A DNA stretch of 64,000 nucleotides from Acanthamoeba sp. SK_2022b (GCA_027943245.1 JANDJZ010000117.1:1-64000); one strand, 5' to 3'; positions 23,510-34,523 are shown, counted from the first letter of the stretch. Numbers and translations are program-made. The notes: generated by a model not told the origin, from the letters alone.

Positions 23510-24106
23510 AGACACGGTCAAACCTCGCTGGTCCAGAGGTTCTGCTGTGGGGGTGACGCACTTTTGTATCTTGCGCAGCTCACCGAAGACAGTGGGCCGC
23601 TCGAGGCACATGTAGGCGCTCAGCAGCGAGTTCACGCTCCCCAGGCCGGCGTGCATCATTGCGAACAGCTTGTTGCGACTGTCTTGGCCCTGTTGTTATT
23701 TATTGAATAAATTAATTTGCTTATTTCAGTTACCCTGCGTGCTGGGCGAGGTGGACAGGGGCGCGCACCTTGATGCCTCGGGTGACGCTGCGCAGGAGAA
23801 CGTAGTCGACGGTGATGGTGCGGTCGGTGGTCTGTGGCGTGCCCTTGAGGGGCTTGGCCGCATGGCGCAGGGTCGCCACAACGCCGGCGTCGTGATAGGA
23901 TATCACGCTGATGTCGTCCCATTCGGCCTGCTCCACCTTGAGTTCTTCTCCCTACAGGCCACTATTGTTATTTCCATTTGAAATAAAATAGAATTGTTTC
24001 CTTTATCAATGAAGAAGTGGATACGTACATGAAGAGTAACACCTGCAAATATCTCATACCAGTTGAGGTTGGCTTGGCACTCTACCACAAGCAGCGTGCG
24101 CCCCAT
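21943..24106 (-). CDS. Synapsin-family protein (synapsin ATP-grasp domain)
   Basis: Ten minus-strand exons (24106-24029, 23951-23769, 23689-23562, 23421-23237, 23130-23111, 23009-22893, 22825-22746, 22669-22604, 22534-22485, 22364-21943) give 442 aa. The synapsin C-domain can be followed throughout: RTLLVVECQANLNWYEIFAG, HGEELKVEQAEWDD, TVDYVLLRSVTRGIK, GLGSVNSLLSAYMCLERPTV, FPVIEQTLYGNHREML, PIVGKVGHAHAGYGKAKL, PFIDWDWDGRIQKIGPYYRV, WKGNVGNMSMIE, WIDECAKLWGGLDICGL, and LELNDTAIGLVHEHELED. There is no N-terminal A/B region as in animals. The tail is Lys/Glu-rich and ends in a coiled coil (KVSQLEDKVAMLQLELAREK). Exon 5 is only 20 nt. In animals synapsins bind ATP and vesicles; the role here is unknown. 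Confidence 0.9.
23430..23505. repeat. (AC)n microsatellite
   Basis: About 38 units in intron 3 of the synapsin gene, directly before the exon that opens GLGKDEFPVIEQ. Confidence 0.95.
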
Positions 24107-24475
24107 GTTGTGAGTGTCTGGAAGTGTGGGCAACGTTGTCGGGCGAAGCACCAAGTGGCCGGGCGGCCGCAACAGCTTCGGCAAACCTTGCGTTCGGCGC
24201 AGGCTTTTCTTTATCCATTTCTTGTCATTTCTCACAGAATTTTCCGCGTGGGCCGTAAAAGCCCAACAATGTGGGAATATCGTCGATTGGCTGGCTTGCC
24301 CTGCGGTAGGGGCCAGCGGGCAACTGTCGTTGGTGGGAGTTATGTCCCGACCACACACAGCACTCACCGGGGCGGCCTTTTCGTGACGGCGTCGAAAAGA
24401 AGGAAGCACCCTGTTTCTTCTTGTTTTTGTATTCGCACTGCTCGCGTCCACACCACCACACAAACAAACCCGAAG
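24107..24475. promoter_or_regulatory. Divergent promoter region, synapsin / PEP mutase
   Basis: About 370 bases between divergent start codons, so both promoters must lie here. No clear TATA or CCAAT element was found and no open frame has domain content. Confidence 0.4.
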
Positions 24476-26129
24476 ATGCTGGCCCGCCGCTCGCCCTCCC
24501 TCGCCACCGCTGCTGTCAGGCGCACTTCGACTGTCACTGCCTCCGGACTTGTCCGACCGGCCGCTGCCGCCCTCTCCAGCCGCAATGCCTCGACCAAGGT
24601 ATAGCCCACACTGGCAAACAACTTGAGCAGTGAGGACTTGATACGAATCGGACACTAATTTAAGTGTCGCCGATTGAATTGATGCATTTACAGAGCAAGG
24701 CCCAGCAGCTGCGCGACATGCTTACGTCGAACCAGCTCGAGTACATCATGGAGGCTCACAACGGTCTGAGCGCTAAGATTGTCGAGGAGGCCGGCTTCAA
24801 GGGAATCTGGGGCTCTGGCCTGTCCATCTCCGCCCAGCTCGGCGTCAGGGACAGCAACGAAGCGTCCTACACTCAGGTTCTTGAGGTACGTGTCATCACA
24901 GTAATTCTTGTCGCTTCTTCATGATTTTGCAGAATGTTCGTACTGAATGATTTTCCTCCATTGCTTCTATGTAGGTCCTCGAATTCATGAGCGACAACAC
25001 CTCTATCCCCATCCTGCTCGATGGAGACACTGGCTATGGCAACTTTAACAACGCCAGGCGCCTCGTCCGCAAGCTGGAGCAAAGGGGCATCGCCGGTGTG
25101 TGCATTGAGGACAAGCTCTTCCCCAAGACCAACTCGCTGCTCGAGGGCGTGAGCCAGCCCCTCGCCGACATCGACGAGTTCTGCGGCAAGATCCAGGCCT
25201 GCAAGGACGCCCAGAAGGACGACGCCTTCTCCGGTACCCTCCCCCCCATCCATCTTGTTTTTTTGATTTATACAAAAATCCGTCTTTTCATTCGATTTAT
25301 GATTATTTTCTTTTTCATTTCTACTCGCTCTACACGAGCGAACACTGGCAAACACACTTTGGTGCACAGGATGACACGACAAAGGGGCGAAATATCGACC
25401 CCGTCGTGTAAGTGTGATCGTACACCCATTCAAGTTGCCTATAACAATATGGAGTGTTGGGGGTCCTCATTCATGCGGGTCGTCGCTCCCCGTCGTCGAC
25501 CCGCTGGACCTCTCCTCCTACAACTTCTCCTTTCCTTTATCTGTTACCTCTCTTTGTGTCTCGAGCTCTCGCCTGTTCTCTGACCCGTCTGTGCCTTCGT
25601 GATGCAGTGGTGGCCCGCTGCGAGTCGTTCATCGCCGGCTGGGGTCTCGACCACATGATGCAGAGGGCCGAGGCCTACTCCAAGGCCGGCGCCGACGCCA
25701 TCCTGTGCCACTCCAAGCGCTCGGACTCGTCCGAGATCCAGGCCTTCATGAAGGCCTGGAGGGAGCGCGGCAACAAGACCCCGGTCGTGATCGTGCCCAC
25801 CAAGTACTACACCACGCCCTCCAAGGACTTCCAGGACTGGGGCGTGTCCCTCGTCATCTGGGCCAACCACAACCTCAGGTAAGCCTGCTTGCTCCTCCAA
25901 CCTCGATGGCTCGCTGTTTGCTCACTGCTTGCGTTGCCCGTGTTTGTCCATCTCCAGGGCGAGCGTGGCGGCCATGCAGCAGACCTGCAAGCAGATCTAC
26001 GCCGATCAGAGCCTCGTGAACGTGGAGGGCAAGATCGCGCCCGTCAACGAGATCTTCCGTCTCCAGAACAACGCCGAGCTCAAGGAGGCCGAGAAGAAGT
26101 ACCTGCCCAAGAAGGACAAGAAGAACTAG
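24476..26129 (+). CDS. pepM: Phosphoenolpyruvate phosphomutase, probably mitochondrial
   Basis: Converts phosphoenolpyruvate to phosphonopyruvate, the C-P bond-forming step of phosphonate (2-aminoethylphosphonate) synthesis. Five exons (24476-24598, 24694-24885, 24975-25233, 25608-25878, 25958-26129) give 338 aa. The mutase-specific [10 protein letters not shown] loop is present, with [70 protein letters not shown] and [12 protein letters not shown]. The EDK-FPKTNS loop separates this enzyme from isocitrate and methylisocitrate lyases. Exon 1 encodes an Arg/Ser/Ala-rich, acid-free leader ([19 protein letters not shown]), typical of a mitochondrial presequence. Membrane phosphonolipids are known from Acanthamoeba. 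No phosphonopyruvate decarboxylase is nearby. Confidence 0.95.
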
Positions 26130-26766
26130 ACGCGCCAGCCACCCCCGAAAGCGTCGGCAACAACATCATCGTCACGACAGTGCGGAGTGTGCGAGGTTGG
26201 AAGAGAGGAGCGAGGCGTGAGGAGGAGAGGAGGAGAGGAGGATAGCAAGAACACGAGAACCTGCAGAGAGGCACCGCAGTCACAAGTTGCAAGCGAGGGG
26301 GGAGTGGAGCGATTTTCATCACCAGTTTGTTTTGTGTGCGCGAGAGAAACAAGAACGCGCAAGGGGCTGGCTCCCTGTCGTTCACCTGTTGTATAAAGAG
26401 TTTGTCCCTGACCTCCTCCAAGGCTTGATCGGTTGAGCAGGAAAGGCGAGAAAGAAAGCAGAGAAGCGGAGGAGAGCACAAACCCGCCCTCGGGTGTAAC
26501 ATACCGCCGAGAAGGCGTGAGCTCGTTCGTTCCCAACATTCCGAGAAAGACGAAAACTTGACTGGAATGTCGGTACACGATATATGCACATATCTCGAAT
26601 ACCAGGGGATTAAAGGCGGTCCCACAACGACCAAGTGCCTGGTAGATATTAGGTGTGAGGACTTTCGACCTTGCAAACGCATCAAAGTACTCTGTGGTCG
26701 GTTCAGCAGATCAACCACCCAACGCACAAGCACACGACTACGACCGGAGGACTCAATCACAAACAG
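26130..26766. other. Intergenic, PEP mutase to polyketide synthase
   Basis: About 640 bases between genes on the same strand. A minus-strand frame of about 250 codons (26080-26826) is open, but its composition (Arg/Ser/Leu-rich, no domain) suggests an accidental frame. A purine-rich tract occurs at 26190-26245. No RNA gene seen. Confidence 0.45.
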
Positions 26767-28669
26767 ATGGCCGACGAACAACCTCAGAACGGCCTCAGCC
26801 ATGAGACAGAAGGTGCGCAACCCCACTCCCTGTCGCAGCGATGGAGTGAAATAAAGGCCATGAAATCAAGGCCAAAGTGGAGAGATTGAGCTGGAGCGTT
26901 TAAGATTACGAATCTACGGAGTCACGCACGCGTGGGCCCAAAGAACGAAACCAAGCGTGGCCACGCTTCCATTTTTTAAAATATAAATTATTAATATATA
27001 AATATTTAAATAAAAATCAGCAAGGTAATCCACATATCACAAAAGAATAATAATTCAATTCTTTTTATTTATCTTTATTTTGTTCGACTTGTAGTTCTTC
27101 AAGAAACTAATAATTATATCTGCAGTCTGCGACGGGCATCACAACCGGAATGGACTGGCCAACGGTGCGCTCAAGAAGAAGGGCAAGAAGGAGGCCTGCA
27201 TTCTCGGAGTTGGACGTGCCGTGCCGGATCAGGAGGTACCCACGCAGCAGTACCTCGACTTTTGCATCAAGTCGCTCCAGCTCGACTCCCAGCCACGCGT
27301 CGTCGAGGCTCTCCAGAAGGTGTGCACCGTCCTGCAGCGCGTGCTGTGTGTGCCTGTTGCCGGCGCTGATCCAGTCGCTCCCTCTTTCTCATGCACCGTA
27401 CAGCTGGCCGATCGCTCCGAGATCCACAAGCGCCACTTCTGCTCGGCGGATCCCGTGAAGCCGAGGGAAGAGTGGAAGATCCTCCCACAGGACTTCCCCA
27501 ACACCGTGCCCACCATGACCGTCCGCAACAAGTGCGCCCCACGCCAATCGTCACTTGCCAAGCCATCGCCCACTGACTCGCAAAACAAAACAAAACAAAA
27601 CAAAACAAAACAAAAAAAAAAAAAAAAAAAACAAACAAAAAACAAACAAACAGGGCGTACTGCGAGGAGGCGCCCAAATTGGCCATCGCGGCGTGCAAGA
27701 ACGCGGTGGCGGACTGGGGCGGTGATCCCAAGGACATCACCCACATCATCTCGGTGTCCTGTACCGGTGGTACCTGCTTGCCCACATTGATTATTTCAAG
27801 GCTGGCGTGTCGCAGTCTTGACCTTTGATTGGGCCTCCAGTCCAGGCGCCCGGAATCGAGTTCTATGTGATGGAGGAGCTGGGCATCCCGCGAACTGCTC
27901 AGCGACTGGGCATCAACATCATGGGCTGCTTCGGCGCCTTCAGGGCCCTTGCCACCGCCAAGGCTCTCGGTACTCCTCGCCCTTACTCCATCGTGCTCCC
28001 CCCCCCCGTTTTCTATTGTCCTATTGGTCCATCTCCGTCGTCGATTTGACCATTGACCGGGTCGCATGTGCGTGCAGCCAAGGAGGACGCGAAGAACCGC
28101 GTGCTCGTCGTTTGCACAGAGATCTGCTCCATCCACTTCCAAGGTGCCTCACCCCGCCCTCGCCCACTCGGCGAGAATGCAGGAGCCAACTCACTTTGGT
28201 GTGTGTGTGTTCAGCTGAGCTGTGCCTGGAGACGTTTGTGGGAAACGCTCTGTTTGGCGACGGGTCGGCGTCGGTGGTGGTCGGCGCGCGGCCCACGGAG
28301 CGGGAGAAGACGCTGTGGGTCATCGAGGGCACCAACTCCCGCATCCTCGAGCACACGCCCGAGCTCATGACCTGGGAAGCCTCCGACAAGGGTTCGTTCG
28401 TCGTCACTCCACTCCCCCCCCCAACCAACTCCGGCTAAGATCGAGCGCGTGTGCAGGTTTCTTGATGAAGTTATCGCAGAAGATTCCCGAGTCGCTCAAG
28501 TCGCAGACGCCCGACTTTGCCGACCAGATCCTGCAGAAGCGCTGCGCGTTCTCTGAGTGCGGCTGGGCCATCCACCCCGTACGCCTCCCCCTCATCTCTC
28601 TCTCTCTTCTCCACCTCAAGGTAGTCGCTGGAGGTCTCAGCTCTCCTGTGTGGCCTCGGCCTCACCCCC

Positions 28670-28732
<63 letters not shown>

Positions 28733-29172
28733 CGTTGATTGCGTGGGCGTAGGGCGGCAAGTCGATTTTGGCGGGCATCGAGGAGGTGCTGGGCCTCAAG
28801 AGGTGGCAGACCGAGTGCTCGTGGGAGGTTCTCAAGAACTACGGCAACATGGTACGTGTCATCATGTTGACGTACAAAACAAATTTTATGTGGGGCTGAC
28901 TGTCCTCACGCTTCTCAACGTTTTTTCGGTGCAGTCGAGCGCGACGTTCCTGTTCGTGCTCGACGAGCTCAGGAGGAAGAGGCCCACGGAGGCCACCGCT
29001 CCCTGGGTCGTCGGCATGGGGTACACGCGCGCCCTCAGTTCACTTCCTGCTTCGGTCAAAACTAACGCACGCCACAACAACGCACGACAGCTTTGGGCCG
29101 GGACTGGCGCTCGAGGGCGTGCTTCTGCGGTACCCCGAAGACACCGCCGCGCGCGCCAAGGAAAGCGAGTGA
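26767..29172 (+). CDS. Type III polyketide synthase (chalcone synthase-like)
   Basis: Homodimeric ketosynthase that extends an acyl-CoA with malonyl-CoA units without an acyl carrier. Eleven exons (26767-26812, 27126-27319, 27404-27531, 27654-27769, 27841-27969, 28078-28143, 28215-28391, 28457-28578, 28753-28851, 28935-29020, 29091-29172) give 414 aa, the normal size. The Cys-His-Asn triad is intact: Cys in INIMGCFGAFRAL, His in GWAIHPGGKSIL, Asn in LKNYGNMSSATFLFVLDE. Other signatures: LGVGRAVPDQ near the N-terminus, CTGVQAPGIEF, FGDGSASVVVG and MGFGPGLALEGVLL. No fused fatty-acid synthase module is visible, unlike Dictyostelium Steely enzymes. Starter substrate and product unknown. The first exon is tiny and its ATG is inferred from phase. 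Confidence 0.92.
27573..27652 (+). repeat. (CAAAA)n and poly-A tract at an intron acceptor
   Basis: The 3' half of polyketide synthase intron 3 is (CAAAA) units, a run of about 20 A and (CAAA) units, running directly into the acceptor CAG at 27651-27653, so the acceptor has almost no pyrimidines before it. Confidence 0.9.
28689..28731. repeat. (GT)n preceded by (CT)n
   Basis: Compound dinucleotide tract in intron 8 of the polyketide synthase gene; the CT part begins near 28670. Confidence 0.95.
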
Positions 29173-29242
29173 CCACCACAAACCAAACACAAGCTTTAAC
29201 TCGTGCAATCAATTTTCCCTATTTATTAAATCAAGTATTGGC

Positions 29243-32200
29243 TCAGCTATCGTTGGGCCGTTTGGTTTTGGTGAGGACCCCCGACCGCGAGAAGAAGTTG
29301 CTCCGCAGCCCGCTCGCCGGCAGCTTGTCCTCCTCACCGCCCCCGCCTTCGTCGTCGTTTTCGTTCTTTTTCTTTGGATCCACGCCTCCACCCTCGCCGC
29401 TGGGCTGCGTCGCCGCCTCCTCTCCGCTACTGCTCGCCGGAGTCGTCGCCGTGCCGTTGGGCTGCGAGCCCAAGGTCTGCGAGTTGCGCGGAGAGACGAT
29501 GCTGAGCACGCTCTTGACGCGCGCGAGCCCGCGCTTGGACCTCGACTTGCCGCTCGAAGCCGACTTGGGCGCCCCGTCGCCGGCCACGCCGTCGGTAGCA
29601 GCAGCGACACATGCAGGCGCGTCGAGCGCCGCCACCGGCGACGACGGAGGCGATGTTGGTGTGGGCGCTGGGGCTCTGGCGGCCTCTCGAGGCGACGTGA
29701 GCCCGGCCATGCGGGCCTCCTCAAAGTTGACGTTCTTGAACTGGTCGAGCACGCTCTGTCGCTTGGCCACGTGGTACGGCGACGACCTGACGACATCTGT
29801 TGAGTCAACGCGCGGACGCGCGGCGTACATAGCTCGCTGGAGAGGGAGCAGGCGCGTACGTGGGACGCGGCGGGAGCGCGACTGCGTTGCGAGTGGCGAA
29901 CTGGCGGCAGGCGGTCTTCATTTCCTTGAGTCGAAGGGTCGCCGCGGCTTTGTAGACGTCCTACACGCATGCGAGCAACCGACAATTAGGGAGGAGGCGA
30001 GACAAGTGTGCAAGTGTGTGGGGGAGGGGAGCACCTGGACGTTGGCGACCGTGAGGCCGATGTTGCCCGAGTAGAGGTAGGACAGGACCTCGATGAACGC
30101 CTCTCGCGTCGTTTCCGGGATCACGTACGGCCCCTGTGTTCGCAAACGCCACAATCAAAATAAATAAATAAATAAATATTTTTAAAAATAAATAAAAATC
30201 AGAATAAAAAGTGACGGAGAGGGCTGTGCCTTGGGGTCCATTCCCGAGGTCGCGGCCTGAGAGAAGAGCTTGTCAAAGAACGAGCTCCGCGTTCGAATGA
30301 TGGCGCGATGCCCGTAGATGACCTGCCACACATGGCACACATCGTGTCAGTGATGCGAGGCGAGGCGAGGTGCGGCGTGCGGGGGTTTGACGCTTACCCG
30401 CTGGGCGGAGGTGTCGCGCGAGACCAGGAACTGCACGTCGTGGTCCGTCGGGTTGTCGACGAGTTTATGCAGGCGTCGACAGACGACCTCGCGTCGCACC
30501 ACGGCCTGCAGCATCTCCTGGTCCTCGCGCACGACCCGTCGGTCCTCGCTCCGCAGAAGCGACTCGGTCGCCGTCTTGTTGTGGGCCGTCGACTTCTTCC
30601 TGCTCTTGCGAGGCCGGTCGGGCGACGTGGCGACCGACTCGCCGTGCGCGTGCGGCTGTTGCTGTTGCTGATTGATGAAGTCGCCCTCCATGTCGTTCAT
30701 TCGTCGATAGAGAATGGAGAGCCGCCGCTGCATGAAGTGCATCTGCTCAAAAAACTCCGAGTCGGAGGAGGAGGAGCCCGCGGCGGTCTCATCGGACGAC
30801 GAGGACGAGTCGTCGTCGGCCTCCCTCAGCCGGGCGCTGGCGAGCGATAGCTGCCGCGCCACGTGGTCGCGTAGCTGGATCGGCTCGTCCTCGGGTTGCT
30901 GCTGCTGCGGCGGCGCCTCCGTAAGAGGCTGCGACTCTTCGCTCTTTTTGTCGCCGTTGTCGCTTTTGCTTTCGCTCTTTGTGTCGATCTGCGTGGCGGC
31001 GGCGGCTACCACGGCGTCCGCGGCCGACACGCGGGCGATGGTCTGGAAGTCCATGCTCAGGTTGCGTCGGTGCAGGCTCAGACCGAACCGGCCGACGCTG
31101 CCTCCGCCACCCTCGGCGAGCTCCTCCTTTCCGCGGGGGCGGGCCCCGCGCACCGTGTGATACATCCTCTTGCCCGCCGACAGTCGCTTCGGGACCTGCT
31201 CCCTCTCCGTCTTCGTATTCTCTTCGCTCTCGCTTTCATTCTTTGGCGACTCGCTCGTAGCCGCCGGCGCGTTTACTTCTCCGTCGTCGCTCTTCTCTGC
31301 CTCCTTCTGTCTGGACGCCCTGGCCGTTGGGACAGCCTCCTCGCTCGTCGTCTTGCGCATGGGCAGCGTCGAACGTGAATCACCGCTGGCCGCAGCCAAG
31401 TGTTCGTTGGTGTCGACACGATCCCGCACGCCGATCCGTCGCTTGGGCGGAGTGTCGGCGCCGGTCCCGAGGGCGCCCGCGTTGGCCTTCCTCTCCTCCT
31501 TGCGCCACACCGTCTGCGAACGCGAGCCCTTCCGCTTGGACGGACTCCCGCCCTCCTCGTCCGTATGACCTTGACTTTCTTCGGTCAACGGCGGAGCTTG
31601 GCCGGTCTGAGTTTGACTTTCAGTCAACTTTCCCTCCTCTGGTCGCAGTTCTTGCTCTTGCTGGAGCTGAGGCTGAGGCTGAGGCACGGGCACGAGCACT
31701 GGCTCGAGCTGGGTCGTTTTGAGGGCTGTGGTCTTGGCTGTGTGGACTTCGACATCGCCGTAGCGCGGGCTGCGCGAAGACGGCGAGGGCACCTTGGGCG
31801 GCGGTTTCTATGCGCAAGGCCACGGAAGAAAAATGAGCCACGGGACGGGTGGAGAAGGGAGGGGTTGCGCGCACCAGGTTGAGCGGGGAAAGCGGGGGCG
31901 CGGCATGATACGACGCGTGGCGTGGGCTGGTGGCATCGGCAGCCTCCTCCGGCTCCTTTTTCTTGCGCAATTCGTGCACGTAGGAATCGAACACTAGAAT
32001 GTCGAGGAAGTCAGCCTGCACCTCCGACTCTGACCTGTGGTTGGGGTATCGCAGAACGTCAGCTGCTGCGGCAACGGGACGGCGAGCCTTGAGTCGGGGG
32101 CAGTCACCGTTCTCTCGGGCTCAGAGCGCTCAACTTCTGGCTCTTGGATTTGCTCTTCCTCGCGCGCAGCTTTGTCTCGGCAATCGCTTCCTCCAAGCTT

Positions 32201-33119
32201 CGAAGAGAGAACGCACACGCACACGCACACGCACACGCACACGCACACGCACACGCACACGCACACGCACACGCACACGCACACGCACACGCACACGCAC
32301 ACGCACACGCACACGCACACGCGGTTGCCACGTGTTAGGTCACCTAACTCCCACCACTCGTTTTCAAAGAACAACCCGAGATCCCAAACTCACAATGAAC
32401 ACTTGAATTAACCATTTTTAACAAGGGGAGGAACGTACTTGACAACCCAGTTGGCCCTCACCTCGACGGTGGGCGCAAGGATGAGGTGAGTGCCCTGGCT
32501 TGTGGTGTGAATGACGAACGGCCACTGCCAGGCGGACTTGGGCTCCTCTCCACACGCGCTGTCGCTCGACTTGTCCTTCTTGTCCTTCCGCACAGAGGGC
32601 TCTGTGTGAAGCATGCCCGGCGCTGGACGCTCCCGCGCCAGCTCCTCCACAAACTCAACATCGATCAGCCTGCTCGCGTTACCACATTGGCACAAACAAA
32701 GCCGCGGAAGACAAAATAGGATCATAGCACGTGGACATGAGTTAGTTGCAGTCGCTACGATCGCACCCACTCCCTTTTGTTTATTTTCTACTTCGTATCG
32801 TAAAGAAAGGATATAATAAACGGTTGTTAAGCCCTGTTTTCTTTAAAGTTGAAAATTAAATAATACGCCGGGGAGGAAGTGTGGGCGCGTACGGGATAGA
32901 ACCCGCAGGGGTACAGGAGGCTGGCGGAGTGGCAGAGGAAAAGTAGGTGGCGTGTTCCTGCTGGGTAGCGAAGTAAACGAGGAGCCCGGCGTCGCGTTCG
33001 AGCGAGAAGAAGAGCTTCTTGAAGAGCTGCTCTGTCTGCTGTTTGCTCTTCTTGGTTGGGGAGGGGGTGAACTGCTTGAGCAGGTAGCCTTCGACTGGCT
33101 TCTTGCGTGTTGCCAGCAT
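29243..33119 (-). CDS. PH-domain and BTB/POZ-domain protein with long disordered middle
   Basis: Nine exons (33119-32893, 32669-32439, 32197-32108, 32034-31875, 31807-30398, 30322-30230, 30133-30035, 29960-29860, 29786-29243) give 984 aa with consistent phase. The N-terminal PH domain starts VEGYLLKQF, has KKLFFSLERDAGLLVYFA, a Thr/Pro insertion, WPFVIHTTSQGTHLILAPT and the closing helix NWVVNLEEAIAETKL. About 500 residues of Lys/Glu/Ser/Gln-rich disordered sequence fill the 1.4-kb exon 5. The BTB domain follows: NPTDHDVQFLVSRDTSAQR, VIYGHRAIIRTRSSFFDKLF, GPYVIPETTREAFIEVLSYL and VYKAAATLRLKEMKTACRQF. The tail is basic and Ser-rich. BTB proteins often recruit CUL3; the PH domain suggests membrane targeting. 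Intron 6 is GC-AG. Combined function is inference. Confidence 0.82.
32211..32321. repeat. (ACGCAC)n hexamer microsatellite
   Basis: About 18 units in intron 2 of the PH-BTB gene, ending 14 bases from the acceptor on the sense (minus) strand. The same hexamer family occurs in kinesin at 939-1045. Confidence 0.95.
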
Positions 33120-34184
33120 TCTTGGTTCACTGCCGGGACGTGCCGCGTGTGGTTGTACGAGCGTGTGCTGCCGACTTCTCTCTTTTTTCTTCTTCTTTTC
33201 GTTCTCCCTCTTGCGATGCCGTCTTCTTCCTTGCTTTCTGTGCCTGTGGAGCGAGAGCTCACCACGCGATGAGGGTGCTCACCCGCTGCCAATGGCTGTA
33301 ATTGAACGCGGGCGTTAGCGACCGGAAACTGCCGGATGGACGCTGAAGCTCTCCTCCTCTTTGCTGGTATGTCTGCTCTGGCTGGCCTTCTTCTATCTTC
33401 TTTGGACAACCGAGAGACGATGGTGTGAGATGTTGAGGGAAACAGGTCCGCTCATGTGACGCGGTTGGGCGAGAGTGGGGGAGAGAGATAATTTGTTGTA
33501 CCAACCGCAGGATGGCTTCAGAAATCCCTATTGGCGGTTCCCATGGAGTTAGTTGCCTCTACGCACATCTGCCTCGCGGACAGGGGAAATGCACCGAGCA
33601 CAAGCTGTCTTGACTTGTATTACCCTCCACCAGAAGTAACCAGGCTCGTATTGGCCCTCCGCGCATGCATCACCCACGGGCAGCCCAGAAGTGATACAGG
33701 ATTCGAACGCACGCCTCGCCGGTGACCACAGCTCTCGAGTTTCGGCAGAAGCTTCCAAGCAACGGTTCCGTCACGTATTCGTCGACAAATTCCTGTTTTC
33801 CTGTTTTTTACCAGGCATGCCGATGCCTTATCACCTTCCACGAAGTGGCGTCGGTTGTCTTCAGCAGCTTCCCCCCACCGCCTTCACCCGCCTGCGCACC
33901 TGCTTCTTCGCTTCTAGGCCTCCTCCTCACCACACCAGCACATTTACGCGAGACGAATCAAACAGCTACTTCTCTTCGACGCAAATCGAACAGCAAGAGA
34001 GGTAGGCTGTTTTCTTCTTCTCCACTTGTATAGGAGAGAATTTATGAGTTGGCGCCCTAAACACAAACCGATCCTCGTCTACCACTTCTTCCTCGGCAAC
34101 CCTTGAGTTCGGCTCTGCCTCTCTACAACCTCTGCTTCATCGACTTAAAACTTCCCTTCTACCTCCCATCTCGCGAAACTCGAA
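33120..34184. other. Intergenic region without a supported gene
   Basis: About 1.06 kb upstream of the PH-BTB start and of a small plus-strand ORF. A pyrimidine-rich block (33170-33240) may belong to the PH-BTB promoter. A tRNA T-loop-like string near 33700 did not fold. No domain-bearing frame was found. Confidence 0.4.
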
Positions 34185-34523
34185 ATGGGAAATCTTCCTT
34201 CGATGACCGTTCCCGTCAAGGAAGAGCGTCGCCCTGCGAGTATCCGAATGAGGACTGTACCTTCGCAGCTCGCGGTCGCCGCCCCTGAGGAGGATGAGCC
34301 TCCTCCTGCCTCTCAGCAGGTCAACAACCGTATCGGCTCTACAACCCGCCATTTGCAACCAAGCGCGGCAGCATCGGCGCAACAACAACAGAGGCGCCGC
34401 AAAAGAGGGCCGGGAACCAAGTATTCGTGGGCCGTGGAGGTAACCAGAAGCCACTCGCCGACCGCTACAAGGTCTTCGCCTCCTCCGATCGCCATGTCTG
34501 GCCGTCCTGCCGTCACAGCTTAA
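34185..34523 (+). CDS. Hypothetical 112-aa protein with N-myristoylation-like start
   Basis: Uninterrupted frame starting MGNLPSMT, which fits the N-myristoylation pattern MGxxxS. The rest is rich in Ser, Pro, Gln and Arg (QQQQRRRKRGPG) with no recognisable domain; it would be disordered. Position between two divergent or parallel gene starts and lack of family similarity leave real doubt that it is translated. A basic cluster after the glycine would fit membrane association, but this is inference. Confidence 0.3.
   Translation: MGNLPSMTVPVKEERRPASIRMRTVPSQLAVAAPEEDEPPPASQQVNNRIGSTTRHLQPSAAASAQQQQRRRKRGPGTKYSWAVEVTRSHSPTATRSSPPPIAMSGRPAVTA

Noticed and set aside
26080..26826. Minus-strand open frame of about 250 codons
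   Set aside because: Overlaps the 3' end of the PEP mutase gene and the 5' exon of the polyketide synthase in antisense, has no domain and a low-complexity composition.
33690..33760. tRNA T-loop-like string (GGATTCGAAC on plus, TTCGAAT on minus)
   Set aside because: The bases either side do not form a T-stem, and no acceptor or anticodon stem can be drawn. A similar string near 57315 also fails.
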